A stretch of DNA of 64,000 nt from Hymenobacter sp. ISL-91 (GTDB lineage: Bacteria > Bacteroidota > Bacteroidia > Cytophagales > Hymenobacteraceae): assembly GCF_018613725.1 (NCBI RefSeq), contig NZ_JAGGPS010000004.1, forward strand, positions 124,001 through 188,000, written 5' to 3'. The position numbers and the translations under genes are program-made. The notes under the pieces were generated by a model. That model saw only the letters and a list, made by a program, of their open reading frames with translations, was not told the origin of the DNA and did no database searches. Shown here piece after piece: positions 56,466-64,000 of this stretch (positions are counted from its first letter, which is position 1; every line of letters begins with the position of its first letter).

Positions 56466-57272
56466 CTACTCCTGCTCCTTCAGCACATCGGAGCGCAGCA
56501 CGCGGCGGGCGGCGGCCTGGTAAGGGTTGCGCGGGTCGTTCGACACGGCGCGCAGGGTGTTGCGGGCGGCTGTGGTTTGCTGGTTGCGCCAGTAAGCCAT
56601 GCCCAGATGGTAGCGGGCCCGGCCCGCCAGCGGCGAGCTGGCCTGCGTGGCCACCCGCCTCAGAAACGGCTGGGCCGCCTGAATCTGCTCGGGGTCGTTT
56701 TGGCTCAGCAGGAAGATGCCATTGTAATAAGTAAGTGTATCCTGGCCGATGGCGTTGGTCGGAATGCGTTGCAGTACCTGTAGCGCCGGCTGATACTGCT
56801 CTTCGCGGAAGAGGCGCATGGCTTCCGCCAACAACGGCCGCTGGGCTTCCTGCACCACCGAATCGGACAGGGCGGTTTCGGGCTGATAGTAGCGGTTCCA
56901 GCTATTGGCGGCCGAGGGCGTAACGGGCCGCCACAGCAGCCACAAACCCAGTAGCATCAGCAGCAAGCCGCCCGCCAGCACGCCCCAGCGGCGCTGCTGC
57001 TCGCGCTGCCGCCGCCGCACCCGCGAAAGGGCCAGCTGGCGCTGGTCGAGGCGCTGGTCGAGGGCCAGCAGGCGCTGGTACAGGGTTTCGTGGCCCGCCA
57101 CCCAACGCAGGTCGGCCGTTAGCTGCTCGTACTGCTGGTAGGCCTGGTAGAGGGCCGGGTCGGTTTCGAGCCGGGCTTCAAAAGCCTCCTGCTCAGCGGC
57201 GCTCAGCTGGCCGTCGGCAAAGCGTTCCAGCTCTTCCAGGTAAGGGCGCAGGTCGGGAGCAGGCAGGGGCAT
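56466..57272 (-). CDS. Membrane protein with anti-sigma-like N-terminus and periplasmic TPR-like repeats
   Basis: 268 aa. The cytoplasmic part (1-90) starts LRPYLEELERFADGQLSAAE and contains ARLETDPALYQAYQQYEQLT, comparable to HRLAADPALAQRLQEFEELT in the protein at 37772. Then come a basic coiled segment (LALSRVRRRQREQQRRW), a TM helix (about 95-113; GVLAGGLLLMLLGLWLL) and a periplasmic helical region (LLAEAMRLFREEQYQPALQV, GRARYHLGMAYWRNQQTTAA) with TPR-like hydrophobic spacing. It lies 83 nt downstream of a sigma-like gene, so it is probably the regulator of that sigma factor. Confidence 0.82.
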   Translation of the reverse strand: MPLPAPDLRPYLEELERFADGQLSAAEQEAFEARLETDPALYQAYQQYEQLTADLRWVAGHETLYQRLLALDQRLDQRQLALSRVRRRQREQQRRWGVLAGGLLLMLLGLWLLWRPVTPSAANSWNRYYQPETALSDSVVQEAQRPLLAEAMRLFREEQYQPALQVLQRIPTNAIGQDTLTYYNGIFLLSQNDPEQIQAAQPFLRRVATQASSPLAGRARYHLGMAYWRNQQTTAARNTLRAVSNDPRNPYQAAARRVLRSDVLKEQE

Positions 57273-57355
57273 AAAGGCAGAAAATGGCAGCGGGCAGATA
57301 AATGGAAGGCGGAGCGCGCCGGAGCTAAGCTACGCAGAAGCGCAATGCAACGATA

Positions 57356-57859
57356 CTACACAGTGGCGCGCAGGCGCAGCTCGTACAGCTTGCGCAGGCA
57401 GGCCGCCTTCTGCATCCGGGCTACGTTGGCGTTGGCGAAACCCATTTTGCCAGCCATTTTCTCGAAGTGGTAACCCCGGAAATAAAAATACATCAGCATC
57501 TTCTGGCAGTCGAGGCCCAGGGTGCGGAACAGGGCCAGCAGGTGCTGCCGGCGGCCGTTTTCGTGGGCCGGGAGCCGGGCGGTGGTGCGGGCGGCGCGCA
57601 CCTGTTCGTCGGCCAGGCCATACACGTAGGCACGCACATCATCGGGCACCTTGGTCAGGCGGCCATCGGCTACCTGGTCGTAGAACTCGACCAGTACGGT
57701 GCGCAGCAGCTCGTGGGCAGCGGGCGGATCCAGCTGGTGCTGGCGCCGGGCCCAGCGAGCAAACAGCGTCCGGTTCTGCTCGTAGAACTGCACCAGAAAC
57801 GACTGGTTGCCCACGCGAAGGCTCGTCAGGACTTCGGCAAGTTGCTGGGGTGTATCCAT
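57356..57859 (-). CDS. Divergent ECF-like sigma factor
   Basis: A 167 aa protein. The N-terminal part (LTSLRVGNQSFLVQFYEQNR, TLFARWARRQ, HELLRTVLVEFYDQVADGRL, DDVRAYVYGLADEQVRAART) follows the helix pattern of sigma region 2. The C-terminal part (LDCQKMLMYFYFRGYHFEKM, AGKMGFANANVARMQKAACL, RKLYELRL) matches region 4 with its helix-turn-helix. Similarity to classic ECF factors is weak, so it may have unusual promoter specificity. The downstream gene is the anti-sigma-like TPR protein. Confidence 0.75.
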   Translation of the reverse strand: MDTPQQLAEVLTSLRVGNQSFLVQFYEQNRTLFARWARRQHQLDPPAAHELLRTVLVEFYDQVADGRLTKVPDDVRAYVYGLADEQVRAARTTARLPAHENGRRQHLLALFRTLGLDCQKMLMYFYFRGYHFEKMAGKMGFANANVARMQKAACLRKLYELRLRATV

Positions 57860-57947
57860 AAGAAGGGCAAGATAACGGGAATGGAGGAATGAGTACGTGA
57901 ACTGTTATTCTCTCCTTTACCCCAGTCACTCATTCACCGCTTCGCCT

Positions 57948-57955
57948 TACCTTTG
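57948..57955 (+). promoter_or_regulatory. glyA: -7 like element directly before glyA
   Basis: TACCTTTG matches TAnnTTTG exactly, 5 bp before the glyA ATG. No good -33 TTTG is found at 19 nt. If used, the transcript would be almost leaderless. Confidence 0.35.
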
Positions 57956-57960
57956 AAGAT

Positions 57961-59253
57961 ATGGAAACTCAAGCCCGCATTCTCGCCCCCGATACCGCCG
58001 TTTTCGACCTCATCAAGCAGGAGAAAGCCCGGCAAACCCACGGAATTGAACTCATTGCCTCCGAAAACTATGTTTCGGAGCAGGTGATGCGGGCCCAGGG
58101 CTCCATCCTGACCAACAAATACGCCGAGGGCCTGCCCGGCAAGCGTTACTACGGCGGCTGCGAAGTGGTCGACCAGATTGAGCAACTGGCCATTGATAGG
58201 GCCAAGGAGCTGTTTGGGGCCGAGTGGGTGAACGTGCAGCCGCACTCGGGCGCGCAGGCCAACGCCGCCGTGATGCTGGCCATTCTCAACCCCGGCGACA
58301 AAATTCTGGGCTTCGACCTGAGCCACGGCGGCCACCTCACACACGGCTCGCCGGTGAACTTCTCGGGCAAGCTGTATCAGCCTTCCTTTTATGGGGTCGA
58401 GAAGGAAACCGGCCTCATCGACTTTCAGAAAGTAAAGGAAACTGCCCGCCGCGAAAAGCCCAAGCTCATCATCTGCGGGGCCTCGGCCTACTCGCGCGAC
58501 TGGGACTACCAGGCCCTGCGCGAAGCCGCCGACGAGGTAGGCGCGCTGCTGCTGGCCGATATTTCGCACCCTTCGGGCCTGATTGCCAAGGGTTTGCTTA
58601 ACAACCCGTTCCAGCACTGCCACATCGTAACCACCACCACCCACAAAACCCTGCGCGGCCCCCGCGGCGGCCTGATTATGATGGGTCGCGACTTTGAAAA
58701 CCCCTTCGGGCTGAAGACGCCCAAGGGCGAAACCCGCATGATGTCGGCGCTGCTCGACTCGGGCGTGTTCCCGGGCACCCAGGGCGGGCCGCTGGAGCAC
58801 GTTATCGGGGCCAAGGCTGTGGCGTTTGGCGAGGCCCTTACTGACACCTATGCCGACTACACCCGCCAGGTAATTGCCAATGCCCAGGCGCTGGCCGGCG
58901 CGTTTGTGGAGCGCGGCTACGAGCTGATTTCAGGCGGCACCGACAACCACCTGATGCTGATTGACCTGCGCAGCAAGGGCCTGACCGGCAAGCTGGCCGA
59001 AAACACGCTTGTAAAGGCCGACATCACCATCAATAAAAACATGGTGCCTTTCGACGATAAGTCGCCCTTCGTAACGTCGGGTATGCGCATCGGCTCGGCG
59101 GCCGTTACCACCCGCGGCCTCACCGAGCCCGATATGGTGCGCATCGTAGAGTTTATCGACGAGGCCCTAACCCACAACGCCGACGACGCCCACTTGGCCA
59201 AAGTGCGCGGCGAAATAAACGAATGGATGCAGCAGTATCCGCTCTTCGCCTAA
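57961..59253 (+). CDS. glyA: Serine hydroxymethyltransferase
   Basis: A 430 aa PLP enzyme converting serine and tetrahydrofolate to glycine and methylene-THF. Motifs: [74 protein letters not shown], and the PLP lysine in [18 protein letters not shown]. The C-terminal domain has [20 protein letters not shown] and [16 protein letters not shown]. Full length, no oddities apart from the nearly leaderless promoter. A hairpin separates it from tatC. Confidence 0.97.
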   Translation: METQARILAPDTAVFDLIKQEKARQTHGIELIASENYVSEQVMRAQGSILTNKYAEGLPGKRYYGGCEVVDQIEQLAIDRAKELFGAEWVNVQPHSGAQANAAVMLAILNPGDKILGFDLSHGGHLTHGSPVNFSGKLYQPSFYGVEKETGLIDFQKVKETARREKPKLIICGASAYSRDWDYQALREAADEVGALLLADISHPSGLIAKGLLNNPFQHCHIVTTTTHKTLRGPRGGLIMMGRDFENPFGLKTPKGETRMMSALLDSGVFPGTQGGPLEHVIGAKAVAFGEALTDTYADYTRQVIANAQALAGAFVERGYELISGGTDNHLMLIDLRSKGLTGKLAENTLVKADITINKNMVPFDDKSPFVTSGMRIGSAAVTTRGLTEPDMVRIVEFIDEALTHNADDAHLAKVRGEINEWMQQYPLFA

Positions 59254-59318
59254 AGATTACAGGCCAATAAGTCTGAAAGTACGTAAGCCGCGTATCTAGG
59301 GCTTGCTGAACCGGGCAG

Positions 59319-59356
59319 CCGGCAGTGGCAGGAAAGCAACTTCCTGCCACTGCCGG
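59319..59356 (+). terminator. Terminator after glyA
   Basis: A perfect 16-bp stem CCGGCAGTGGCAGGAA / TTCCTGCCACTGCCGG with a 6-nt loop, 65 nt after the glyA stop. Confidence 0.8.
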
Positions 59357-59404
59357 CACTCTTTCTGGCCTCCAACTTTCTACCGTATACTTCACCTTCA
59401 CTAA

Positions 59405-60265
59405 GTGTCTGCAACTCAACCCGTGCTGGGCAATCAGCAGGAAATGTCGTTTATCGACCACCTGGAGGCGCTGCGCTGGCACGTTATCCGGGCGGCCATT
59501 GCCGTGGTGGTATTTGCCCTCGGAGCCTTTTTCTCCAAGGACTTCCTCTTCCACGACCTGATGCTGGGCCCCTCGCGGTCCGATTTCTGGACTTACCGTA
59601 TGTCGTGCAAGCTGGCAGCCCTGCTGGGTGCGCCGGGTTTGTGCATCGATAAAATCGGGTTCGTTATCCAGAACCGCGAGATGAGCGGGCAGCTGACCAT
59701 GCACATCAGCACGAGCTTTATCGTGGGCCTGGTGCTGGGCTTTCCGTACCTGTTCTGGGAGCTGTGGCGCTTCATCGAGCCGGGGCTGTACCCGCACGAG
59801 CGGCAGAACTCACGCGGGGCGGTATTCTTCGTGTCGTTGCTCTTTATTGCCGGCCTGCTGTTCGGCTACTACATTGCCGCGCCCATGAGCATCCAGTTTC
59901 TGGCCGGCTACGTGGTCGATGCCAGCATCGAGAACCAGATTGACATGCAGAGCTACCTGAGCACGCTCACGACCATGAGCCTGTCGTGCGCCTTTGTGTT
60001 CGAGCTGCCGATGATTGTGTTCTTTTTGGCCAAAGCCGGCCTGATTACGCCCGAAATCATGCGCGTGTACCGCAAGCACGCCATTGTGGTGGTACTGGTT
60101 ATTGCGGCCATCATCACGCCGCCCGAAGTCACCTCGCAAATCATTGTTACCATCCCCATCATCCTGCTCTACGAGCTGAGCATCAATATTGCCCGCATCG
60201 TAACGCGCAACCGCACCGCCTCCCTTAACGCCCAGCTGGCCGAGAATCAGGGAGTAGCGGAGTAA
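59405..60265 (+). CDS. tatC: Twin-arginine translocase subunit TatC
   Basis: A 286 aa membrane protein with six TM helices, which recognises twin-arginine signal peptides. Family features: MSFIDHLEALRWHVIRAAIA (H-L-x-E/A-L-R), LGFPYLFWELWRFIEPGLYP, ERQNSRGAVFFVSLLFIAGL, FGYYIAAPMSIQFLAGY, FELPMIVFFLAKAGLITPEI and AAIITPPEVTSQIIVTIPII. The start is a GTG at 59405; an ATG at 59444 begins the conserved part and is possible. No tatA/B is in the window. The two TldD proteins are candidate substrates. Confidence 0.95.
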   Translation: MSATQPVLGNQQEMSFIDHLEALRWHVIRAAIAVVVFALGAFFSKDFLFHDLMLGPSRSDFWTYRMSCKLAALLGAPGLCIDKIGFVIQNREMSGQLTMHISTSFIVGLVLGFPYLFWELWRFIEPGLYPHERQNSRGAVFFVSLLFIAGLLFGYYIAAPMSIQFLAGYVVDASIENQIDMQSYLSTLTTMSLSCAFVFELPMIVFFLAKAGLITPEIMRVYRKHAIVVVLVIAAIITPPEVTSQIIVTIPIILLYELSINIARIVTRNRTASLNAQLAENQGVAE

Positions 60266-60272
60266 ACAGCCA

Positions 60273-60335
60273 CAAGCTTTCAGCTACAAGCCGCAAGCCC
60301 GTTCAGAAAGCTTGCGGCTTGTAGCTGAAAGCTTG
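60273..60335. repeat. Period-7 hairpin (AGCTTGC/AGCTACA words) between tatC and rpiB
   Basis: A perfect 26-bp stem (60273-60298 with 60310-60335), made of 7-mers AGCTTTC, AGCTACA, AGCCGCA. Shares AGCTTGCGGCTTG with 30662-30674. Confidence 0.93.
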
Positions 60336-60357
60336 CAACTCAATAAAACATTACCCC

Positions 60358-60786
60358 ATGAAACTAGCCATCGGCTCCGACCACGCAGGCTTCGACTACA
60401 AGCAGATGCTGTTGCAGTGGCTGCGCGACAACGGCTACGAGGTGCAGGACTTCGGTACCCACTCGGCCGACTCGGTAGACTACCCCGACTATGTGCATCC
60501 GCTGGCCACGGCCGTGGAAGGCGGGGAGTTTGCGCTGGGTTTGCTGCTGTGTGGCTCAGCCAATGGCGTCTGCATCACGGCCAATAAGCACCAGGGCATC
60601 CGGGCGGCCATTGCCTGGGAGCCCGAGCTGGCCGCGCTGGCCCGGCAGCACAACAATGCCAATGTGCTGTGCATTCCGGCCCGTTTTGTGAGCGAAGAAG
60701 CCGCCCGCGCCATTACCAGCCAGTTTCTCAACACTGCCTTTGAAGGCGGCCGCCACCAAAACCGGGTGGATAAAATTGCGTGTTAG
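60358..60786 (+). CDS. rpiB: Ribose-5-phosphate isomerase B
   Basis: A 142 aa enzyme interconverting ribose-5-phosphate and ribulose-5-phosphate. Motifs: LAIGSDHAGFDYKQMLLQWL, VQDFGTHSADSVDYPDYVHP, LGLLLCGSANGVCITANKHQ (active-site Cys in LCGSANG), IRAAIAWEPELAALARQHNN and ANVLCIPARFV. Complete. A clear terminator follows and the tatC-side hairpin precedes it. Confidence 0.96.
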   Translation: MKLAIGSDHAGFDYKQMLLQWLRDNGYEVQDFGTHSADSVDYPDYVHPLATAVEGGEFALGLLLCGSANGVCITANKHQGIRAAIAWEPELAALARQHNNANVLCIPARFVSEEAARAITSQFLNTAFEGGRHQNRVDKIAC

Positions 60787-60800
60787 CAACAAGATATATC

Positions 60801-60862
60801 CTGATGGGGGATGAAACGAGAGGTTTAGGTAACCTCTCGTTTCATCCCCCATCAGCATTTTT
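60801..60862 (+). terminator. Strong terminator after rpiB
   Basis: A perfect 25-bp stem (60801-60825 with 60831-60855; CTGATGGGGGATGAAACGAG), 5-nt loop, followed by CATTTTT. It is convergent with the TetR gene. Confidence 0.92.
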
Positions 60863-60878
60863 ACTATCACAGCCGCTG

Positions 60879-61490
60879 CTATAGCCGCTCGAAATGGGTG
60901 GTGGTAGCCTGCAGCCCGGCAGGCGTACAAAGGCCCCGCACGTAGGGCTCAAAAATATTGCGGTACACCAGCGCCAGATTCGACTCATCGGGCGGAAATA
61001 TCTCCTCGTTCAGTACCAGACTGAACTGCGCCAGAATGATGTGGGCGACCAGGCGGGCATCGAGGTGGGAGCGGAACTGGCCCTGGTTGATGCCGCCCTG
61101 TAGAAAACGCACCAGCAGCGCGCCCATGTAGTCGCGCAGGTGCTCAGAAATGAGCTGCCACGACAGCGGATAGTGCGTCCGCATGATGTGGTAATCGTAG
61201 TGCGGAGCCTGGCGCAGCTCGTTGAGGCTGTAGCGAAGCAGACCCACCAAACACTCGGCAGGTGTATCGAGGTTGGCAAACAACTCGGTATGCTCCTGGC
61301 GCTGACGGGCCAAATTGTGCCTGGTTACGGCGCACAGCAGCATTTCCTTCGAGCCAAAGGCCTCCCGAAACTCGGCAGGGGTACAGTCGAGCTCGGCAGC
61401 CAACTGGTCCTCGTGGGGCAGGCGTACCCCTACCTCGCGGAATAGTGTGGCGGCGCGGTCTATCATCTGTTGGCGTACAAGCTGCTCCAT
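60879..61490 (-). CDS. TetR/AcrR-family transcriptional regulator
   Basis: A 203 aa helical protein. The N-terminal HTH is QMIDRAATLFREVGVRLPHE, DQLAAELDCTPAEFREAFGS and KEMLLCAVTRHNLAR. The C-terminal ligand/dimer domain has LVGLLRYSLNELRQAPHYDY, LSWQLISEHLRDYMGALLVR and LVAHIILAQFSLVLNEEIFP. It lies 51 bp downstream of the cruF-like gene on the same strand, so it may be expressed with the carotenoid genes and may regulate them, but no operator is visible. Confidence 0.88.
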   Translation of the reverse strand: MEQLVRQQMIDRAATLFREVGVRLPHEDQLAAELDCTPAEFREAFGSKEMLLCAVTRHNLARQRQEHTELFANLDTPAECLVGLLRYSLNELRQAPHYDYHIMRTHYPLSWQLISEHLRDYMGALLVRFLQGGINQGQFRSHLDARLVAHIILAQFSLVLNEEIFPPDESNLALVYRNIFEPYVRGLCTPAGLQATTTHFERL

Positions 61491-61541
61491 AGCAATGGGT
61501 AAGTAAAAGCGCGTCTACGCATGCGTCTGGGCCTCTTTTCC

Positions 61542-62234
61542 TCAGAGCAGCATACCCAAACCAAAGAAAAACAGCAGCTGTATGAGGTACACAAACGGCG
61601 CCAGCGCATTGTGCTTACTGAACTCGACCCGGTTGAAGTAAACCTGAAAAATAAGGCTCACCACAAACCAGCCCTTGAAATTCAGCAGCGGAATAACATC
61701 GTACTGCCAGGTCCAGAAATCATAGCGCACGGCCACCGGCTCGATACAAATATCAAGCCCAACCATCAGCAGCGCCGCCGCAATGGCTCGCACAAAGCCC
61801 GGCACCGGCAGGTAGGTGGCCAGCACCCCGGCCGAGTAGGTGACAATCACCCAGTTCACGCCAATGAGCAGTGGCACATCCAGCCACTTGATGCCCAGCG
61901 AGGCGCCATACGCGTAGTTGCCAAACAGCAGGCCCGTGCGGGTGCCCACCACCTCCACAAAGAAGCCCATGAAGGCAATAACGGCGCAGAAACTCCAGAA
62001 GGCGGCCGTGCGCCGGGGCTGAAAAGCCAGCAGCAGCCCCAGCGTGAGTAGCAGCGTGAGGGGCATGAAGCGCAGGAAAAGCTCCTCATATCCGGAAAAG
62101 GCCAGCCCCACGAAACCCGTAACATGGAACAGCAGCAGGATGCCCTGGGCCCAGCGCAGCCGCCGTTGCTGCCGCTCGGCGCGGCCGGCGGCCACTGGAG
62201 CTACCGCCGTAGGGTGTTGGGTATATTCGGGCAT
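61542..62234 (-). CDS. cruF: CruF-like carotenoid biosynthesis membrane protein (carotenoid 1',2'-hydratase)
   Basis: A 230 aa protein with six to seven TM helices. Marks: GYEELFLRFMPLTLLLTLGL, AFMGFFVEVVGTRTGLLFGN (F-E-x-x-G-T-x-T-G-x-x-F-G-x-Y), YAYGASLGIKWLDVPLLIGV, MVGLDICIEPVAVRYDFWTW, and LNFKGWFVVSLIFQVYF. These are typical of the DUF422/CruF family, which hydrates the psi-end of carotenoids. It lies downstream of a CrtD-like desaturase in the same direction, a logical order since CrtD acts on the hydroxylated end. Confidence 0.88.
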   Translation of the reverse strand: MPEYTQHPTAVAPVAAGRAERQQRRLRWAQGILLLFHVTGFVGLAFSGYEELFLRFMPLTLLLTLGLLLAFQPRRTAAFWSFCAVIAFMGFFVEVVGTRTGLLFGNYAYGASLGIKWLDVPLLIGVNWVIVTYSAGVLATYLPVPGFVRAIAAALLMVGLDICIEPVAVRYDFWTWQYDVIPLLNFKGWFVVSLIFQVYFNRVEFSKHNALAPFVYLIQLLFFFGLGMLL

Positions 62235-62334
62235 GGGGTTGAATCAGAAGCGAAAAATTAGAATTTAAAAATGAGCCGGTAGCTATCCATCCGTTGCAGG
62301 CAGAGAAGGGATTAGACAGTCATTTTCTAATTTC

Positions 62335-63810
62335 TCACTTTTCATTTTTAATTAAGTCGGAAACGATACTAGCCGAGAGCAGGCAGAGCGGAATGCCGCC
62401 GCCGGGATGCACCGAGCCGCCGCAAAAGTACAGCCCTTTCAGCCGCCGCGAAAAATTGGGGTGGCGCAGAAACGCCGCCAGCGTGTTATTACTGGAGCTG
62501 CCGTACAAAGCCCCCCCAAACGAGGAGGTGCGGGCCGCAATGCCCGGCGGGTCCCAGACGTGCTCGGCCCGGATGAGCGGCCCGATATCGGTACCCAGCG
62601 CCTGGCTTACCCGGCGCAGCACGGCCGCGCGGGTCTGGGCCACCAGCGCGGGCCAGTCCTGCCCCTGGTCGTGGGGTACGTTCACCATCACAAACCAGTT
62701 TTCGTGGCCTTCGGGCGCATCGGTGGGCGTGTGGCCGCTCGTGATGTTGACGTACACCGTGGGGTCGGGGCTGATGGTTTGCTGCTGAAAAATGGCTTCG
62801 AACTCGCGCTTGTAGTCTTCGGAGAAGAAGATGTTATGCACGCCCAACTCGGGAAAGCGCCGGGCCACGCCCCAGTAAAAAATAAGCGCCGACGATGACC
62901 GGGGCTGACTGAGCGTGCGCTCGGGCGCGGGCTGGGTGGGCAGCAGGTGGCGGTAAGTGGGCACCACATCCATATTGCTCACCACCTGCCCAAACGGGTA
63001 CGTATTCTGGTCGGTGCGCAGGCCGGTTACGCGGTCATTTTCGGTGGTTATTTCGCGTACCGGCTCGTTGTAGCGAAACTCCACGCCCAGCTCCTGGGCC
63101 AGCCGCACGAGGCTTTGAGCAATGGCATAGATGCCCCCCTCGGGGTAAAATGCCCCAATGCCATGCTCCAGGTGCGGAATCATGCTGAGCGTGGCGGGGG
63201 CCTGGTAGGGGTCGGAGCCGTTGTAGGTGGCAAACCGGTCGAAGAGCTGCACCAGCCGCGGGTCGTCGGGGAAGGCGGCCTCGTGGCGCTGGTGCATGGT
63301 GCTGGTGAGGCCCAGCTGGGGCAGCACGGCCAGCGCCTTCAGCACTTCGGGACTGAGGTAGGTGCCGGCCTTGTGCAGGCTTTTCTGCAGAAACGTACCT
63401 GCCGTGGCGTCGTAGGCCCGGCCGCTGCGCGCCAAAAAGGCACGCACGTCGGCGGCCGGAGTGCCCAGCTTGGCTTCCACTTCGTGGGCAAATTTGCCCG
63501 CATCGGCCCAGGCCGTAACCCGGGTGCCGTCGGCGAAGAAGTACTCGGTAATCGGGTCGAGGCGCTGGTAGCGGAAGTAGTCTTCGGGCCGGCGGCCGGC
63601 CAGCTTAAACAGCTCATCCACAAGGTGCGGCAGCGTGAACAGCGAAGGTCCCCCGTCGAAGCGGTAGCCGCCGGGCAGTTCCAGCTGGTGCATCTTGCCG
63701 CCGAAGCTCTCCTGGGCCTCGAACACCACCACCCGGTGGCCCTGCACCGCCAGGCGCACCGCCGTAGCAATGCCACCGATGCCGGCCCCGATAATGGCAG
63801 TTGTTTGCAT
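62335..63810 (-). CDS. crtD: Carotenoid 3,4-desaturase (CrtD-like, CrtI family)
   Basis: A 491 aa FAD enzyme. The dinucleotide fold starts TTAIIGAGIGGIATAVRLAV (Gly8, Gly10, Gly13). FEAQESFGGKMHQLELPGGY, FDGGPSLFTLPHLVDELFKL and the C-terminal FCGGSVHPGGGIPLCLLSAS, IVSDL are family features. The GGSVHPGGGIPL end is closer to CrtD (1-hydroxycarotenoid 3,4-desaturase) than to CrtI, by memory of the families, and the CruF neighbour supports this. The start at 63810 is used; the long upstream ORF reads through the palindrome. The 3' end forms part of a weak AT-rich inverted repeat (62250-62354). Confidence 0.88.
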   Translation of the reverse strand: MQTTAIIGAGIGGIATAVRLAVQGHRVVVFEAQESFGGKMHQLELPGGYRFDGGPSLFTLPHLVDELFKLAGRRPEDYFRYQRLDPITEYFFADGTRVTAWADAGKFAHEVEAKLGTPAADVRAFLARSGRAYDATAGTFLQKSLHKAGTYLSPEVLKALAVLPQLGLTSTMHQRHEAAFPDDPRLVQLFDRFATYNGSDPYQAPATLSMIPHLEHGIGAFYPEGGIYAIAQSLVRLAQELGVEFRYNEPVREITTENDRVTGLRTDQNTYPFGQVVSNMDVVPTYRHLLPTQPAPERTLSQPRSSSALIFYWGVARRFPELGVHNIFFSEDYKREFEAIFQQQTISPDPTVYVNITSGHTPTDAPEGHENWFVMVNVPHDQGQDWPALVAQTRAAVLRRVSQALGTDIGPLIRAEHVWDPPGIAARTSSFGGALYGSSSNNTLAAFLRHPNFSRRLKGLYFCGGSVHPGGGIPLCLLSASIVSDLIKNEK

Positions 63811-63831
63811 GTTGTTTTGAGCTGTTAGCTG

Positions 63832-63940
63832 GTAGGGGCGGGGCTTGTCCCCGCCCGCCATTAAACGGTTTGGTAATGGGTCGTTAAACAAAGCCAAACG
63901 GAACCGTTGAGCGGCGGGCGGGGACAAGCCCCGCCCCTAC
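63832..63940. repeat. GC-rich palindromic repeat, copy E
   Basis: Arms of 28 bp (63832-63859 with 63913-63940; GTAGGGGCGGGGCTTGTCCC) and an inner AACGGTTT/AAACGG match. Next to it (63819-63829) is GAGCTGTTAGC, a fragment of the TTAGCTG-type repeats. It lies between crtD and the next gene to the right. Confidence 0.92.
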
Positions 63941-63967
63941 CTGTTCAACATAGTTCTTCCCAAACCC

Positions 63968-64000
63968 CTACTCCACAGCCAGCACCAGCCCTTTCAGGTA
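63968..64000 (-). CDS. Partial CDS, C-terminal end only (runs off the right edge)
   Basis: The last 10 codons of a leftward gene (YLKGLVLAVE, then TAG at 63968-63970). The position just upstream of crtD suggests a carotenoid-pathway gene, such as a phytoene synthase, but the fragment is too short to identify. The stop is 28 bp right of the palindrome E. Confidence 0.4.
   Translation of the reverse strand, partial: YLKGLVLAVE

Noticed and set aside
1..64000. CRISPR array
   Set aside because: The repeats found are palindromic and dispersed or degenerate 7-9 bp tandems; no regular 25-40 bp repeats with unique spacers and no cas genes are seen.
1..64000. tRNA or rRNA genes
   Set aside because: No cloverleaf with a GTTCRA-type T-loop or rRNA-like conserved stretch was recognised in any spacer; a tRNAscan/Infernal run would be decisive.

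Overview
The window looks like a chromosome segment of a high-GC member of the Bacteroidota, most likely a Hymenobacter-type Cytophagales. Supporting signs are a type IX secretion C-terminal sorting domain, a SusC-like LNEVVVTGYG segment, lipoprotein and porin families typical of the phylum, TAnnTTTG-type -7 promoter elements, a DAHP synthase/chorismate mutase fusion of the Bacteroidota type, and carotenoid genes (crtD-like, cruF-like). The genus is inferred, not proven. I see no rRNA, tRNA, CRISPR array, transposase or prophage.

Layout. 0.2-9.9 kb: ArfB ribosome rescue, a GIN-domain protein, a KASIII-like synthase, a secreted metalloprotease, a DUF72 protein, an RlpA-SPOR protein and a beta-barrel. 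10-18.2 kb: penicillin-acylase-family hydrolase, a lipase-like lipoprotein, a BlaI/M56 regulatory pair with a visible operator, a lipoprotein of unknown function and a BLUF photoreceptor. 18.6-21.2 kb: McrB/McrC modification-dependent restriction. 21.4-36.5 kb: a one-directional block with two tandem tldD-tldE pairs, then DUF4159, MoxR, DUF58, a BatA-like protein, a DUF4175-like protein and a glutamine-amidotransferase-like membrane protein. 37-39 kb: an ECF sigma factor followed by a membrane protein that joins an anti-sigma-like N-terminus to a periplasmic trypsin-like protease. 39.5-47.7 kb: small exported proteins, an acyltransferase, a TPR protein, DAHP synthase/chorismate mutase, a porin-like barrel and a VWA protein. 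47.9-57.9 kb: radical SAM, MscS, then a leftward group (PCD-like, rsmI, lnt, IMPase), small acidic proteins, a phosphoesterase, and a second sigma/membrane-protein pair. 58-64 kb: glyA, tatC, rpiB, a TetR regulator and carotenoid genes running off the right edge.

The most unusual property is the intergenic DNA. More than twenty gaps hold inverted repeats. Three classes stand out: (i) five copies of a GC-rich palindrome; (ii) four hairpins of 33-43 bp arms sharing a GTCATnCwGnGCGnAGC core, in which differences between loci are matched in both arms; and (iii) hairpins whose arms are degenerate tandem repeats of 7, 8 or 9 bp, with a different word at each locus. Several swallow the stop codon of the gene before them. 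The spacers after the two tldD paralogues carry unrelated words although the genes remain very similar, which points to active replacement of these elements.

Functional links: both TldD proteins start with twin-arginine signals and tatC is in the window; the two sigma/membrane-protein pairs share one N-terminal domain type with different periplasmic modules; the BlaI operator sits between the -33 and -7 elements of its own promoter.
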